Shown: positions 37,248 through 45,710 of the stretch, one piece after another
Layout of the letters: every line of letters begins with the position of its first letter
Position numbering within the stretch: position 1 is the first letter of the stretch
NCBI GenBank assembly: GCA_009711825.1
Contig: VEMY01000039.1
Location: 1 to 64,000, forward strand
Direction: 5' to 3'
DNA: 64,000 nt
DNA from: Bacillota bacterium
GTDB taxonomy: Bacteria > Bacillota > Proteinivoracia > UBA4975 > VEMY01
Notes under the pieces: generated by a model
What the model saw: only the letters and a program-made list of their open reading frames with translations
Databases searched by the model: none
Told to the model about the DNA's origin: nothing
Position numbers and translations under genes: made by a program

Positions 37248-38486
37248 CTACCAGCGCAGTAGAGCGGTCACAAGAATGACGACAAGCATAGATATCCCCA
37301 CCGGCCCTGTATAGCGATACACTCCCCCCAACCGCGAACAAAAGTATTCCCGGGTGAGGATTAGGCACAGATGCAACGGCGAAATAATGTACCCGATGGT
37401 CAGGCTGCCAAAGAGCAGGCCCAAGGCGGGAAGGTAGTGCTCCGCCGGCAAGAGCGGTACAAAAATCGGCAGCGCAATCGCCACCGTCGCTTCGTGGGAA
37501 CCGGTGGCAATCCCCAATGCAAACGGAAGCACCAAGAGCAACAGCCACAAGGGAATCCCCGACTCCACCAAATCGGCAGCAAATGTATTAACCAGGCTGC
37601 TTGTGTGGAGCATTTCCTTAAAAATCATCACCCCGGGCACAACCAGCAGCATGCCCGGCCGCACACCCGGCGCCAGCATTGTCAAGCTGCGCTTCCGCAG
37701 AGCCGCAAGCATCCGGAATGCAAGTGGCCCCTGCCCCCCGGGCAGGACCAGGAGCGCACAAATTATCCCCGCCACCAGGGCCAGCGGAAACCAGAGCTCA
37801 ACAATCAAGAACAGCGCCAGCACCACCAAGAGGGGCAGAAGGCTGACCAAGACCAAAGCCAAATCAGCCCTGTGAAATTGAAACGGTTGCTCACTGCCCT
37901 TGATCTTCCGCAGCAAAAACCACCAGGCAGCAACCATGCCGGCGAGTCCTGCCCACAGGTTCTGGGCCGCCAGAGTGGCCGGTGTCACATCAGCCAAAGC
38001 GGCAGCAAGAATGATGCTGGGGATTACCGGCAAGGCCACATACCAGAGATGGCGAAACACAATATTGATACCAGTCTTAAACTCCGGTGCCAGCTCTCCC
38101 CTGTCCCCTAAGCGGTCTACCAAAGGCGCAGACATCATAGCTCCACCGGGAACAGATAATGCCCCCATTACCATTGGTATCACAGTAAGCGCCCAGCGCG
38201 AATCACCGGCAGACAGGGCGAGCACTTTATCCACCAGCAAATCCAGAGTGCCGCTAGCGGTGAGTAGATGACCCAAAACACCGATTAAGACCACAACCAA
38301 GGTCAAGGTCCAGGTGTTGGCGTCCCCCAGGGCAGTAATCAATGCTTCCCAGGCGAGATCCAAAGGGACAGGCGCCAATAGCGCAAGGGCCAGGGCCCCC
38401 AGCATCATCGACAATCCCATATTCAGCTTGCGGCGCACGCAGTACATGATTAAACCAATCGCAATTATAACAGCAAAAAAACCCAT
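37248..38486 (-). CDS. DUF401 family integral membrane protein
   Basis: A 412-residue, roughly ten-helix protein related to gluconate/anion permeases. The SVPGGAMMSAPLVDRLGD segment and a matching C-terminal LPFALGIATGSHEATVAIALP are typical of DUF401. A transport role is inferred; the substrate is unknown. GCAGGAGGAGAG precedes the ATG. It is flanked by its own promoter and terminator. Confidence 0.8.
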   Translation of the reverse strand: MGFFAVIIAIGLIMYCVRRKLNMGLSMMLGALALALLAPVPLDLAWEALITALGDANTWTLTLVVVLIGVLGHLLTASGTLDLLVDKVLALSAGDSRWALTVIPMVMGALSVPGGAMMSAPLVDRLGDRGELAPEFKTGINIVFRHLWYVALPVIPSIILAAALADVTPATLAAQNLWAGLAGMVAAWWFLLRKIKGSEQPFQFHRADLALVLVSLLPLLVVLALFLIVELWFPLALVAGIICALLVLPGGQGPLAFRMLAALRKRSLTMLAPGVRPGMLLVVPGVMIFKEMLHTSSLVNTFAADLVESGIPLWLLLLVLPFALGIATGSHEATVAIALPIFVPLLPAEHYLPALGLLFGSLTIGYIISPLHLCLILTREYFCSRLGGVYRYTGPVGISMLVVILVTALLRW

Positions 38487-38508
38487 CCAGTCTCTCCTCC
38501 TGCACTCT

Positions 38509-38537
38509 AGTATAATGCAAATTACTTCATAGGTCGA
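38509..38537 (-). promoter_or_regulatory. Possible promoter of the DUF401 gene
   Basis: Minus-strand TCGACC (38532-38537), a 17-base spacer and TATACT (38509-38514). Confidence 0.5.
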
Positions 38538-38599
38538 CAGGCAGGAACCGGATATACGAAAGAAGAATAATAACTTATCAGCAGGTAAGGAGACGAGCC

Positions 38600-39436
38600 G
38601 TGGAAATTAAGCTACATAACTCAACTGTTAAACTGTATAACGAAGATTGTCTGTCGGGTATGAGGGCCCGGCTTGAGCCAAAGAGCGTAGATGTCATTGT
38701 CACCTCCCCCCCTTATAATATCGGGGTCAAATACAATCAATACGACGATAGCATCAGCCGTGATGATTACTTGCAATGGTTACATGAGTGGGCGCAGATA
38801 TGTACTGAAATCCTCAGCGATGAAGGATCGCTATTCCTCAATATTGGCAGTAAACCCAGCGACCCCTGGGTCCCGTTTGAGGTGGCGACAGTAATGCGCG
38901 ATGTTTTCCAACTTCAGAATGTAATCCACTGGATTAAGTCCATTTATATTGAAAATGACAGCTACGGCGATAAGACATCCCTCAGTGTTGGCCATTACAA
39001 ACCGATAAACAGCAAGCGCTATGTGAACGACACCCATGAATACATTTTTCACTTTACCAAGACCGGCCGGGTGGAACTGGACCGCCTGGCCATCGGTGTG
39101 CCGTATAAAGACAAATCCAATGTCAGCCGCTGGCAGGGCGCCAAAGCAGATAAGCGCTGCCGGGGCAACACCTGGTACATCCCCTATAAAACGATCCAAA
39201 ACCGCAATACCGAGCGTCCCCACCCCGCCAGCTTCCCCCCGGAATTGGTGGCCAACTGCATCCGTCTCCACGGCCTGGAAAAAAGCGCCCTGGTTTTGGA
39301 CCCCTTCATGGGAATCGGCAATACCGCCCTGGCCTGTATTGACCTAAAAATTGACTGTGTGGGCTTCGAGTTGGATAAGGAATACTTTGATCAAGCCTGT
39401 CAGCAAGCCATGACCAGAATAACTTTGTTTGATTAA
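38600..39436 (+). CDS. Site-specific DNA methyltransferase (amino-methyltransferase, beta-type order)
   Basis: A 278-residue N6-adenine or N4-cytosine methyltransferase. The catalytic motif TSPPYN (about 34-39) precedes the SAM-binding motif DPFMGIGNTALAC (about 235-247), which is the beta-class order. A target-recognition segment lies between. GTG at 38600 has AAGGAGACGAGCC upstream. No restriction endonuclease gene is adjacent, so it is an orphan enzyme whose recognition sequence cannot be read from the protein. Confidence 0.9.
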   Translation: MEIKLHNSTVKLYNEDCLSGMRARLEPKSVDVIVTSPPYNIGVKYNQYDDSISRDDYLQWLHEWAQICTEILSDEGSLFLNIGSKPSDPWVPFEVATVMRDVFQLQNVIHWIKSIYIENDSYGDKTSLSVGHYKPINSKRYVNDTHEYIFHFTKTGRVELDRLAIGVPYKDKSNVSRWQGAKADKRCRGNTWYIPYKTIQNRNTERPHPASFPPELVANCIRLHGLEKSALVLDPFMGIGNTALACIDLKIDCVGFELDKEYFDQACQQAMTRITLFD

Positions 39437-39467
39437 AACCATTCCCCGTCAGGGGAATAGTTTTTTT
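39436..39467. terminator. Terminator between the methyltransferase and the 3D-domain gene
   Basis: AAACCATTCCCC-GTCA-GGGGAATAGTTT and a T run; convergent genes, partial overlap with the 3D gene end. Confidence 0.85.
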
Positions 39468-39877
39468 AACGCGTCCCTATCCTTCCAGCGTGCCTGCCGG
39501 TCCCGCTCAATTGCCCGGGCAATATCCTTGGCTTTAACAATTGGCAGCCAGATCAACACATCTAGATGCTGACGTCCCCAGCGCCTGGCCTCACTAAGTC
39601 TTTCCACATAGATATCCAGATGAGCGTTGGAAATTGCGCCACCCCGGTCTTCGACCACAAAAACTCCGCCGTTGGGTTTGTGGCTGAGCTCGGGAATGAA
39701 AATCCGGGTGCCAATGGGAATTTCCGGACCGGCGGCAACTGTGTGCCATTCCTTTGCCCGCGTCCCGCTATAAGTGATCCCGTACAGGGGATCGTCGGGA
39801 TGTTTCTGGGTTGATTCATAGTCGGCGGTGTACGCGGTAATCTCCAAAATCGTCCATAGTTCGCGTAGATTGCTCAT
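39449..39877 (-). CDS. 3D (Asp-Asp-Asp) domain protein
   Basis: A 142-residue protein with the 3D fold. YSGTRAKEWHTVAAGPEIPIG, GTRIFIPE and FVVEDRGGAISNAHLDIYV carry the three conserved Asp residues of this lytic-transglycosylase-like domain. No signal peptide or LysM/SH3 domain precedes it, which is unusual for a wall enzyme. It is short and starts MSNLRELWTILEITAYTA. Export, if any, is not explained by the sequence. Confidence 0.82.
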   Translation of the reverse strand: MSNLRELWTILEITAYTADYESTQKHPDDPLYGITYSGTRAKEWHTVAAGPEIPIGTRIFIPELSHKPNGGVFVVEDRGGAISNAHLDIYVERLSEARRWGRQHLDVLIWLPIVKAKDIARAIERDRQARWKDRDALKKLFP

Positions 39878-39975
39878 ACTGCAACGCTCCCTTTCTCAGT
39901 ACATGTTACGGACTTTCCGCCGGGGGGTGACGTTACAGGTTATATATCCAAAAAATACTTTGTAAGTTTCCAAAA

Positions 39976-39993
39976 CCGTTTTTGCAAAAACGG
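39976..39993. repeat. 18-base perfect palindrome upstream of the sigma gene
   Basis: CCGTTTTT-GC-AAAAACGG, 37 bases before the ECF sigma start. It could be an operator or a hairpin in the leader. Confidence 0.4.
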
Positions 39994-40029
39994 GGTCTAA
40001 TCTATGAACCGTAATAAGGGGGATGGAAA

Positions 40030-40509
40030 ATGGATGCAGAATTTTTATCAGCTAAAGCCCGTTCGGGCGATGATAATGCATTTTTTGAGCTTATCCACGC
40101 GCGAAAAGAAATTCTTTACCGCACGGCTTATACATATGTAAGAAACAGAGATGATGCTCTGGATATAGTCAACGAAGCTGTATACAAGGCATATAGGTCT
40201 ATCGGCAAACTCAAAGAACCCGCCCTTTTTAACACCTGGCTAATGCGGATTCTGATTATTTGCAGTCTTGATCACAAAAAAAAGTTTGGCAGGCTTGTGC
40301 CGGTTGAAGAACTACCAACAAATGCAAGCGATACTGTCACCCAGGATAATATAGAAAACCTTGATCTCTATTCTGCCTTGGGAGTTTTGGACGAAAACTG
40401 CAGGACTGTCATTATACTTAAATACTTCCAGGACCTGACCATTACTCAAATCTCTGAGATAATGCAATGCCCCAGGGCACAATCAAAACTTACCTGCATC
40501 GGGCCCTGA
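40030..40509 (+). CDS. ECF-type RNA polymerase sigma factor, frame broken in region 4
   Basis: 159 residues as read. Region 2 is YRTAYTYVRNRDDALDIVNEAVYKAYRSI (about 33-61), and region 4 starts ITQISEIMQCP. The expected QGTIKTYLHRALKTLRLEL is in the other frame, so one base is missing in the CCCC run at 40470-40473; without that the current frame ends at 40509. AAGGGGGATGGAAA precedes the ATG. Restored, the frame runs into the downstream protein without a stop. Confidence 0.82.
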   Translation: MDAEFLSAKARSGDDNAFFELIHARKEILYRTAYTYVRNRDDALDIVNEAVYKAYRSIGKLKEPALFNTWLMRILIICSLDHKKKFGRLVPVEELPTNASDTVTQDNIENLDLYSALGVLDENCRTVIILKYFQDLTITQISEIMQCPRAQSKLTCIGP

Positions 40510-41825
40510 AAACCCTGCGGCTTGAATTAAATCGAATGCATAAGGATATGACCAGCCTACGCGAAGAATATGAAAACATTCCTGTCCCCAAGGAGTTGGA
40601 TTTTGTCATTGAACAGGCAATCAAAAGGGGAAAGAATAGCAAACGGACACGCTTGTTAAGACCGTTGATTGCAGTTGCAGCCGCAATCTTGCTGTTTGTG
40701 GCATCGGTCAATCTATCACCAGCCTTTGCCAGTTATATAAGCAATTTGACTGGATTCGAAACCATCATTGATTTCATCCGCTTTGACCAGGGCCTTAGTC
40801 AAGGCATAGACAATGGCGCCGGCCAGGTTATCAATCAGTCGGTCACCGACCAGGGCATAACTTTAACCGTTGAAAGCGCTGTCTTTGATGGCCGCAAGCT
40901 TATGATTGCCCATGAACTAACTTCTCCTGATAAACCCGGACATTTGAGCCATTACAAACTGGATTTCACCGATATTGATGGCAACATCCTGCCCATTTCA
41001 GCAATCAGCACAACTTATCTGGGCAGTAAAGGCTTGCTGGAAATTTGGCATTATGGCAATCAACAACTACCCAAACAGATTATCCTTGACTTGACGTCAG
41101 TTAAACATCTTTATGGCAACGACAGAGAAATTATTGACGGTCAGTGGACGCTTGCCCTGGACCTGGATACCGAACTTGTCGTTCCCCCGACAACAGTGAC
41201 AATAGATAAAGAAATTACTATTGAAGGCATCCCGGTTACCATTGAGTCCATCCACATCTACCCAACGGTAATCGACCTGGAACTTTCATCTGCTGTCAAT
41301 CCAATGCATTTCTTTATAAACAGTAGGCTCGTGGATGAGGCAGGCAATGAACTAATCGCAACCGGCGGTAGGGCCGATACAGAGAATAATCGATATACCA
41401 TGCAGTTTACCAGCAATTATTTCTTCGAAACTAACGAGTTGGCTTTGGTTTTTGATGGCGTTTATACCCAGGAAGATATATACCTGGAGATCGATATCGA
41501 AAATGAGCAAATCTATAATGATAGTAATTTGGACATAGAATTTTTGCGAAAAGAAACTATATCAAGGCCTAGCGGCGAAGAGATATACATTTGGTTTAGT
41601 TTTGACCGCACTTTTGATTCCAGTATCATATCATTTGAACAGTGGGGTTATGACCAGGCCGGTAATCAGATATGCATGGAACAGGGTCCAGCTCAAAACG
41701 TCAGCTACCTGGGAGATGAATACGCCCTTGTCTTTGCCCCTGAGCAATTACCGAAAACATTCAGGATCAAAGTCTCCATCAGAACCGAGGGCGCTTACAA
41801 ACCTGTGCATATACCGCTCAACTAA
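40467..41825 (+). CDS. DUF4179 protein (putative anti-sigma factor), continuous with the sigma region-4 frame
   Basis: The frame opens with sigma region 4.2 sequence (GTIKTYLHRALKTLRLEL), continues MHKDMTSLREEYENIPVPKELD and then a DUF4179-type membrane protein. A basic segment and one helix (about 71-89, LIAVAAAILLFVASVNLSPAFA) precede a large extracellular beta-rich domain with Asp/Glu-rich repeats. DUF4179 proteins usually accompany ECF sigma factors and bind them from the inner face. The natural start may be near 40545 (MTSLREEYE), but no Shine-Dalgarno site is well placed there. It may be a sigma/anti-sigma fusion. Confidence 0.78.
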   Translation: MPQGTIKTYLHRALKTLRLELNRMHKDMTSLREEYENIPVPKELDFVIEQAIKRGKNSKRTRLLRPLIAVAAAILLFVASVNLSPAFASYISNLTGFETIIDFIRFDQGLSQGIDNGAGQVINQSVTDQGITLTVESAVFDGRKLMIAHELTSPDKPGHLSHYKLDFTDIDGNILPISAISTTYLGSKGLLEIWHYGNQQLPKQIILDLTSVKHLYGNDREIIDGQWTLALDLDTELVVPPTTVTIDKEITIEGIPVTIESIHIYPTVIDLELSSAVNPMHFFINSRLVDEAGNELIATGGRADTENNRYTMQFTSNYFFETNELALVFDGVYTQEDIYLEIDIENEQIYNDSNLDIEFLRKETISRPSGEEIYIWFSFDRTFDSSIISFEQWGYDQAGNQICMEQGPAQNVSYLGDEYALVFAPEQLPKTFRIKVSIRTEGAYKPVHIPLN

Positions 41826-41865
41826 CTGCGGCAAAAGTACAAGCATATCCTTTAGACAACAATAA

Positions 41866-41900
41866 AAAATCTCAGGTTGGCAACCTGAGATTTTAATTTT
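41866..41900. terminator. Terminator after the DUF4179 gene
   Basis: AAAATCTCAGGTTG-GCA-ACCTGAGATTTT, flanked by A and T runs; also ends the tRNA cluster on the minus strand. Confidence 0.88.
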
Positions 41901-41941
41901 GTAAACAAAAAAAGACGAGAACTCGCCTTTTAGTATTCAAA

Positions 41942-42028
41942 TGGTGCCGGAGACCGGAATCGAACCGGTACGGGATTGCTCCCGAGGGATTTTAAGTCCC
42001 TTGCGTCTGCCTGTTCCGCCACCCCGGC
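41942..42028 (-). tRNA. tRNA-Leu (anticodon TAA)
   Basis: An 87-base class II tRNA with a long variable arm. The anticodon loop is TTAAAAT with anticodon TAA, and the CCA end is encoded. It is last of a five-tRNA transcript. Confidence 0.94.
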
Positions 42029-42039
42029 ATATAAAAAAA

Positions 42040-42113
42040 TGGAGGCGGCACCCAGATTTGAACTGGGGATAAAGGATTTGCAGTCCTCTGCCTTACCACT
42101 TGGCTATGCCGCC
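42040..42113 (-). tRNA. tRNA-Cys (anticodon GCA)
   Basis: A 74-base cloverleaf, acceptor GGCGGCA with TGCCGCC, anticodon GCA, CCA encoded. Confidence 0.95.
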
Positions 42114-42118
42114 TCGTA

Positions 42119-42193
42119 TGGAGCGGAAGACGGGATTTGAACCCGCGACCCTCGCCTTGGCAAGGCGATGCTCTACCACTGAGCCACTTCCGC
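42119..42193 (-). tRNA. tRNA-Gly (anticodon GCC)
   Basis: A 75-base cloverleaf, acceptor GCGGAAG with CTTCCGC, anticodon GCC, CCA encoded. Confidence 0.95.
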
Positions 42194-42200
42194 ATATAAA

Positions 42201-42276
42201 TGGTGCCGCAGGGCAGAATCGAACTGCCGACACGTGGATTTTCAGTCCACTGCTCTACCGACTGAGCTACCGCGGC
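42201..42276 (-). tRNA. tRNA-Phe (anticodon GAA)
   Basis: A 76-base cloverleaf, anticodon loop CTGAAAA with anticodon GAA, CCA encoded. The tRNA read by the pheST T-box in this genome. Confidence 0.95.
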
Positions 42277-42284
42277 AAAAAATA

Positions 42285-42361
42285 TGGCGGAGCTGACGGG
42301 AGTCGAACCCGCGATCTCCTGCGTGACAGGCAGGCATGTTAGGCCACTACACCACAGCTCC
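42285..42361 (-). tRNA. tRNA-Asp (anticodon GTC)
   Basis: A 77-base cloverleaf, acceptor GGAGCTG with CAGCTCC, anticodon loop CTGTCAC with anticodon GTC, CCA encoded. First in the cluster. Confidence 0.95.
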
Positions 42362-42371
42362 AGCATTAACT

Positions 42372-42400
42372 ATTATACACACCACTTAATTACCCGTCAA
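42372..42400 (-). promoter_or_regulatory. Promoter of the five-tRNA cluster
   Basis: Minus-strand TTGACG (42395-42400), a 17-base spacer and TATAAT (42372-42377), just upstream of tRNA-Asp. Confidence 0.85.
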
Positions 42401-42459
42401 GCGGATAATAATAGGGAATAAATTACGTAAATTTTGTAATCCTGTTATTGTTCACCAAT

Positions 42460-42729
42460 TTAATCCATTGTAAAACTGCCACCTTGATGCAGCCGAGAAC
42501 TAATCTCCTCATTGCGCAAAAAATCATTGATTGCCTTTGAACTCCCAGGCTGCCTGGTCATTATTCCCCGCAACAAGGCCATGAGTCGTTGGCTCTGCAA
42601 ATGCGGGGCAGATAACTCCTTCTCTAAAAGCTCAAAAACCTGTTCGAGCTCCCGACGTTTTTCGCCGCCGCTGTATTTACCGGCCATTGCCTCTACCTTT
42701 TGCTTTAAGTCAGTAAATGCCGCCTTCAT
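42460..42729 (-). CDS. Small helical protein, unknown function
   Basis: An 89-residue soluble, helix-rich, charged protein (MKAAFTDLKQKVEAMAGKYS). GAGGAGGTGTTTGCA precedes the ATG at 42729. I do not recognise a family. It lies upstream of the tRNA cluster on the same strand, but the tRNA promoter lies between them. Confidence 0.7.
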   Translation of the reverse strand: MKAAFTDLKQKVEAMAGKYSGGEKRRELEQVFELLEKELSAPHLQSQRLMALLRGIMTRQPGSSKAINDFLRNEEISSRLHQGGSFTMD

Positions 42730-42848
42730 TGCAAACACCTCCTCGTTTCCAGTTTAAGCATGAAAACCGCTTTGGTGCATACTATGCAAAAACAGGAAGG
42801 TTAGCACACATTAAAGTTTGTAATACTGTGCTTAAGAGGTGAATTTAC

Positions 42849-43280
42849 ATGCGACAGCTAATGCTTTGCACAATGTTGCTTTTAATGGCTTTGTGGCCCG
42901 GCCCGATTGAAGGAGCAATCACTGAAAACCAGACGGCGCCGGATTTAGAGCTTGAAGCGGAACGGTTATTTTTCGGACCAAACTTTCAAATGCAGGACAG
43001 CTTCCTTATTGAAGGCAGAGTAATCGAAGCGGGCTCTGATTACCTTGAGATTAAACAACATCTTGACAGCCCACCCCAGCCGGTTGAACCGAAAATCAAC
43101 ATGCATCCGGCAACACTGATCCAAATCCGCACGGTTGATTCCCAGGGAAAAATCAAAGACATCGAGAATAAACGCTGGGACATGATTAAGGCAAAAGAGC
43201 TAAAGAATCAGGTTATCTTAATCCTTTATCTGCCCCATTCAGAGACAGCGAAATCAATTATGATAATAGAGGAAATATAA
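42849..43280 (+). CDS. Secreted protein of unknown function
   Basis: A 143-residue protein with a clear signal peptide (MRQLMLCTMLLLMALWPGPIEGA) and a mature part of about 120 residues with alternating strands and one likely domain (FLIEGRVIEAGSDYLEIKQ). No lipobox. I do not recognise a family. It sits between tRNA genes and is followed by a hairpin shared with tRNA-Leu. Confidence 0.72.
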   Translation: MRQLMLCTMLLLMALWPGPIEGAITENQTAPDLELEAERLFFGPNFQMQDSFLIEGRVIEAGSDYLEIKQHLDSPPQPVEPKINMHPATLIQIRTVDSQGKIKDIENKRWDMIKAKELKNQVILILYLPHSETAKSIMIIEEI

Positions 43281-43310
43281 AAAACCCCGCACTCGCGGGG
43301 TAATTTTTTA
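43279..43310. terminator. Terminator between the secreted protein gene and tRNA-Leu
   Basis: ACCCCGCACTCGCGGGGT with T or A runs on both sides; stops both directions. Confidence 0.85.
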
Positions 43311-43313
43311 GTT

Positions 43314-43398
43314 TGGTGCGAGAGGTGGGACTTGAACCCACACGACTTACGCCACACGGCCCTCAACCGTGCCTGTCTGCCAATTCCAGCACTCTCGC
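43314..43398 (-). tRNA. tRNA-Leu (anticodon GAG)
   Basis: An 85-base class II tRNA, acceptor GCGAGAG with CTCTCGC, anticodon loop TTGAGGG with anticodon GAG, CCA encoded. Confidence 0.94.
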
Positions 43399-43409
43399 TT
43401 GCAGTGATT

Positions 43410-43438
43410 ATTATACGCAGTTTTAGTGTATGTGTCAA
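43410..43438 (-). promoter_or_regulatory. Promoter of tRNA-Leu
   Basis: Minus-strand TTGACA (43433-43438), a 17-base spacer and TATAAT (43410-43415). Confidence 0.87.
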
Positions 43439-43456
43439 CACCAATAGAATTATCAA

Positions 43457-45073
43457 TTATTTTGCAAAATACCAGTTTTTACAATTTGATAAGTCAAAAC
43501 CATTGACTGCAATCGCTTCAATATCCGAACTGACAATTACTATGCGCTGAGGGGCAAATAAAAATACAGAGGGCAGGTCGATGGCCAATTCATGCTGCAA
43601 ATCCCGATATACCTGGAGCCGAACTTGTGGATTGGTTTTTTCGCGGCCAATCATTATCAGTTCATCTACAAGACTGTTGTTATAGCCACCATAGTTGGCC
43701 GCTGCCCCGGAGTGATATAGTTCATAGGGATCGGGCTCAGCTGTCAACGCCCAATTAAGCAACGCCAAATGATAATCACCGGGGATGATGCTGTCTTTCA
43801 ACAATTCACTGTTGGCAAGGGGGTGAAGTTCAACCCCAAAACCCACAGCCTCTAAGTATTGCTCAATGTCGACCACCAGAGCCTCCGCCAGCGGATTATC
43901 ACTGGGATAGGTAAGGGTCAACTCCAGGCGCTGCCAGACCGGCACTTCGCTGCCCACATTTCTGGCACGTATCCCGGAATCGTCAGTGAGCTCCCAGCCC
44001 GCAGTTTCCAAGAGTTCACGGGCAGTAGCGGGATCAAACTCATAATCCGGCGTATCCTCGGCATAAGCCCAGGAAGCCGGTGAAATCGGGCTGTCGAGAA
44101 TTGTTCCATGGCCATGCAAATGCGTGTCGACCAAGGCCTGACGGTCGATGGCGTGGGCAACTGCCGCCCGGACACTTTTATTCCGCCAGAAATTTGACTG
44201 GGCGCCAAAGGCGCCGGCGCGGTGATTAAACCCCAGCGACCAATAGCTGCCGCTGCTTGGGGCGTACAAGCTATGTGTTTCTGAGACTTGATTATAGATT
44301 GCTTCCTTGTCTGCCGGCACATCGCCAACCATATTAACATCGCCCCTCACCAAGGCAGCTAGGGCCACGTCGATATTTTCAACAAAGCGGTAGTAGATGG
44401 TTTCCAAATATGGCAGCGGCGCCTGATGGTATCCGGTATTACGCTCCAGCTGTAGATAGTCTCCCGGTTGCCAGTCCTCAAGCTGCCAGGGCCCGGTGCC
44501 CACCGGTTCCCGATTTAGAGGATGGTCGTTAATATCAGTTAGCGCGTGATTATCCTCTGCCAGCAGGTGCCGTGGCAAAACAGGAATCATCAGATAATCA
44601 ACAAATGGGCCAAAGGGTTTGGTCAATTTAAAAATAACTGTATGATTATTGGCAACTGTCACCGTATCCAGATAATCATGACCGTGCCGACGAGTAAACC
44701 CATCAAGCTCAAGTCTTCTCAACTCGGAAAAAGTAAAGGCGACATCGCTGGCGGTAAATGGTTCCCCATCATGCCAAAGGACATCCTCTTTCAAATGCAC
44801 CGTCCAACTTAACCCGTCATCAGACACACTCCAACTCTGGGCCAGCACCCCAGCCAGTTGTTGTTCTTCATCGTATGTAAGCAGCGGTTCATAAATATTG
44901 GCGGCAACTTCCTGCACCAAGCGATCTCCACTGAGCAGCGGATTCAGATGCGTAGGCTCGCCCACCACCGCCTGGCTAAAAACACCGCCGATTGGTAAAT
45001 CATCTCCACAGCCGGGTGCCGCAATAACAAGCAGCCCCATCAGTGCCGCAACACAAAACTTACTTATGCGCAT
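43457..45073 (-). CDS. Peptide-type ABC substrate-binding lipoprotein, orphan
   Basis: A 538-residue SBP_bac_5 lipoprotein with lipobox APGC. The family pattern VVGEPTHLNPLLSGDRLVQEVAANIYEPL follows. No permease or ATPase gene is adjacent, so it must use another transporter or act alone. It is 21 bases downstream of the lytic transglycosylase gene on the same strand. Confidence 0.9.
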   Translation of the reverse strand: MRISKFCVAALMGLLVIAAPGCGDDLPIGGVFSQAVVGEPTHLNPLLSGDRLVQEVAANIYEPLLTYDEEQQLAGVLAQSWSVSDDGLSWTVHLKEDVLWHDGEPFTASDVAFTFSELRRLELDGFTRRHGHDYLDTVTVANNHTVIFKLTKPFGPFVDYLMIPVLPRHLLAEDNHALTDINDHPLNREPVGTGPWQLEDWQPGDYLQLERNTGYHQAPLPYLETIYYRFVENIDVALAALVRGDVNMVGDVPADKEAIYNQVSETHSLYAPSSGSYWSLGFNHRAGAFGAQSNFWRNKSVRAAVAHAIDRQALVDTHLHGHGTILDSPISPASWAYAEDTPDYEFDPATARELLETAGWELTDDSGIRARNVGSEVPVWQRLELTLTYPSDNPLAEALVVDIEQYLEAVGFGVELHPLANSELLKDSIIPGDYHLALLNWALTAEPDPYELYHSGAAANYGGYNNSLVDELIMIGREKTNPQVRLQVYRDLQHELAIDLPSVFLFAPQRIVIVSSDIEAIAVNGFDLSNCKNWYFAK

Positions 45074-45094
45074 AGCCCTCTCCCCTTAACAGAA

Positions 45095-45691
45095 TTAATG
45101 TCCACTGCCGACAAAGAATCCCCGCTCGCTAAAATAATAACGCTGGTAGCGCCCCTGTGCCAACTCGACCTTGCCGAGGTAATCCCGGGTTTCGGGGTAT
45201 GGAATCTGCTCCCGGTCTTCCATTTTTCCGCTCCAGACATCATCTTCCAGCCAGGAACGCACCTTCCCCCGGCCGGCATTATATGCGGCTAGGACCAAAG
45301 GCAAATCGTTGTCAAATTCCCGGGCCAGATTGTTGAGGTACCAGGTGCCCAACATAAGATTAAATTCCGGCTTCACCAACAAGTCCTCAATTTCTTCAGC
45401 CGCCACTGCCAACCCCATTTGCTCGCTGATCCATGTAGCGGTGGAAGGCAAAAGCTGCATCAGGCCGGTGGCGCCGCGCCGGGACACGGCATCAGCGCGG
45501 AAATTGCTCTCAACCTTTATAACCGCAGCGACCAAAGCCGGATCAAGATCATATTGCCCGGCTCGCTCCTCAATTAGTTCCCGATAGTGCAAAGGGTAGA
45601 TAATTCTCCCTATCAGGGGCGAGTCAATTAACATATATACCAGTGACACAAGGATAGTAAAGGCCAGAATTCTGACCAGAATTTTTGGCAT
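45095..45691 (-). CDS. Lytic transglycosylase (SLT domain), membrane anchored
   Basis: A 198-residue enzyme that cleaves glycan strands with 1,6-anhydro ends. One N-terminal helix (ILVRILAFTILVSLVYMLI) is followed by the SLT domain with catalytic Glu in AAVIKVESNFRADAVS and GATGLMQLLPSTA, then AAYNAGRGKV. The ATG at 45691 fits the membrane start; a longer frame to 45787 overlaps coaE. It follows coaE by 19 bases. Confidence 0.9.
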   Translation of the reverse strand: MPKILVRILAFTILVSLVYMLIDSPLIGRIIYPLHYRELIEERAGQYDLDPALVAAVIKVESNFRADAVSRRGATGLMQLLPSTATWISEQMGLAVAAEEIEDLLVKPEFNLMLGTWYLNNLAREFDNDLPLVLAAYNAGRGKVRSWLEDDVWSGKMEDREQIPYPETRDYLGKVELAQGRYQRYYFSERGFFVGSGH

Positions 45692-45710
45692 ATGCTCAGA
45701 GCTTCCTTTG

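Noticed and set aside
37093-37548. Upstream extension of the GerAA frame
   Set aside because: It overlaps the DUF401 gene in antisense and its terminator, and the product is not family-like. GTG 37092 has a good ribosome site.
42100-42342. Plus-strand frame containing GFEPATLALARRCSTTEPLP
   Set aside because: The antisense of the same tRNA array, a common false gene.
41992-42366. Minus-strand frame of 124 codons with CSGLTCLPVTQEIAGSTPVSS
   Set aside because: It is an artefact of translating consecutive tRNA genes.
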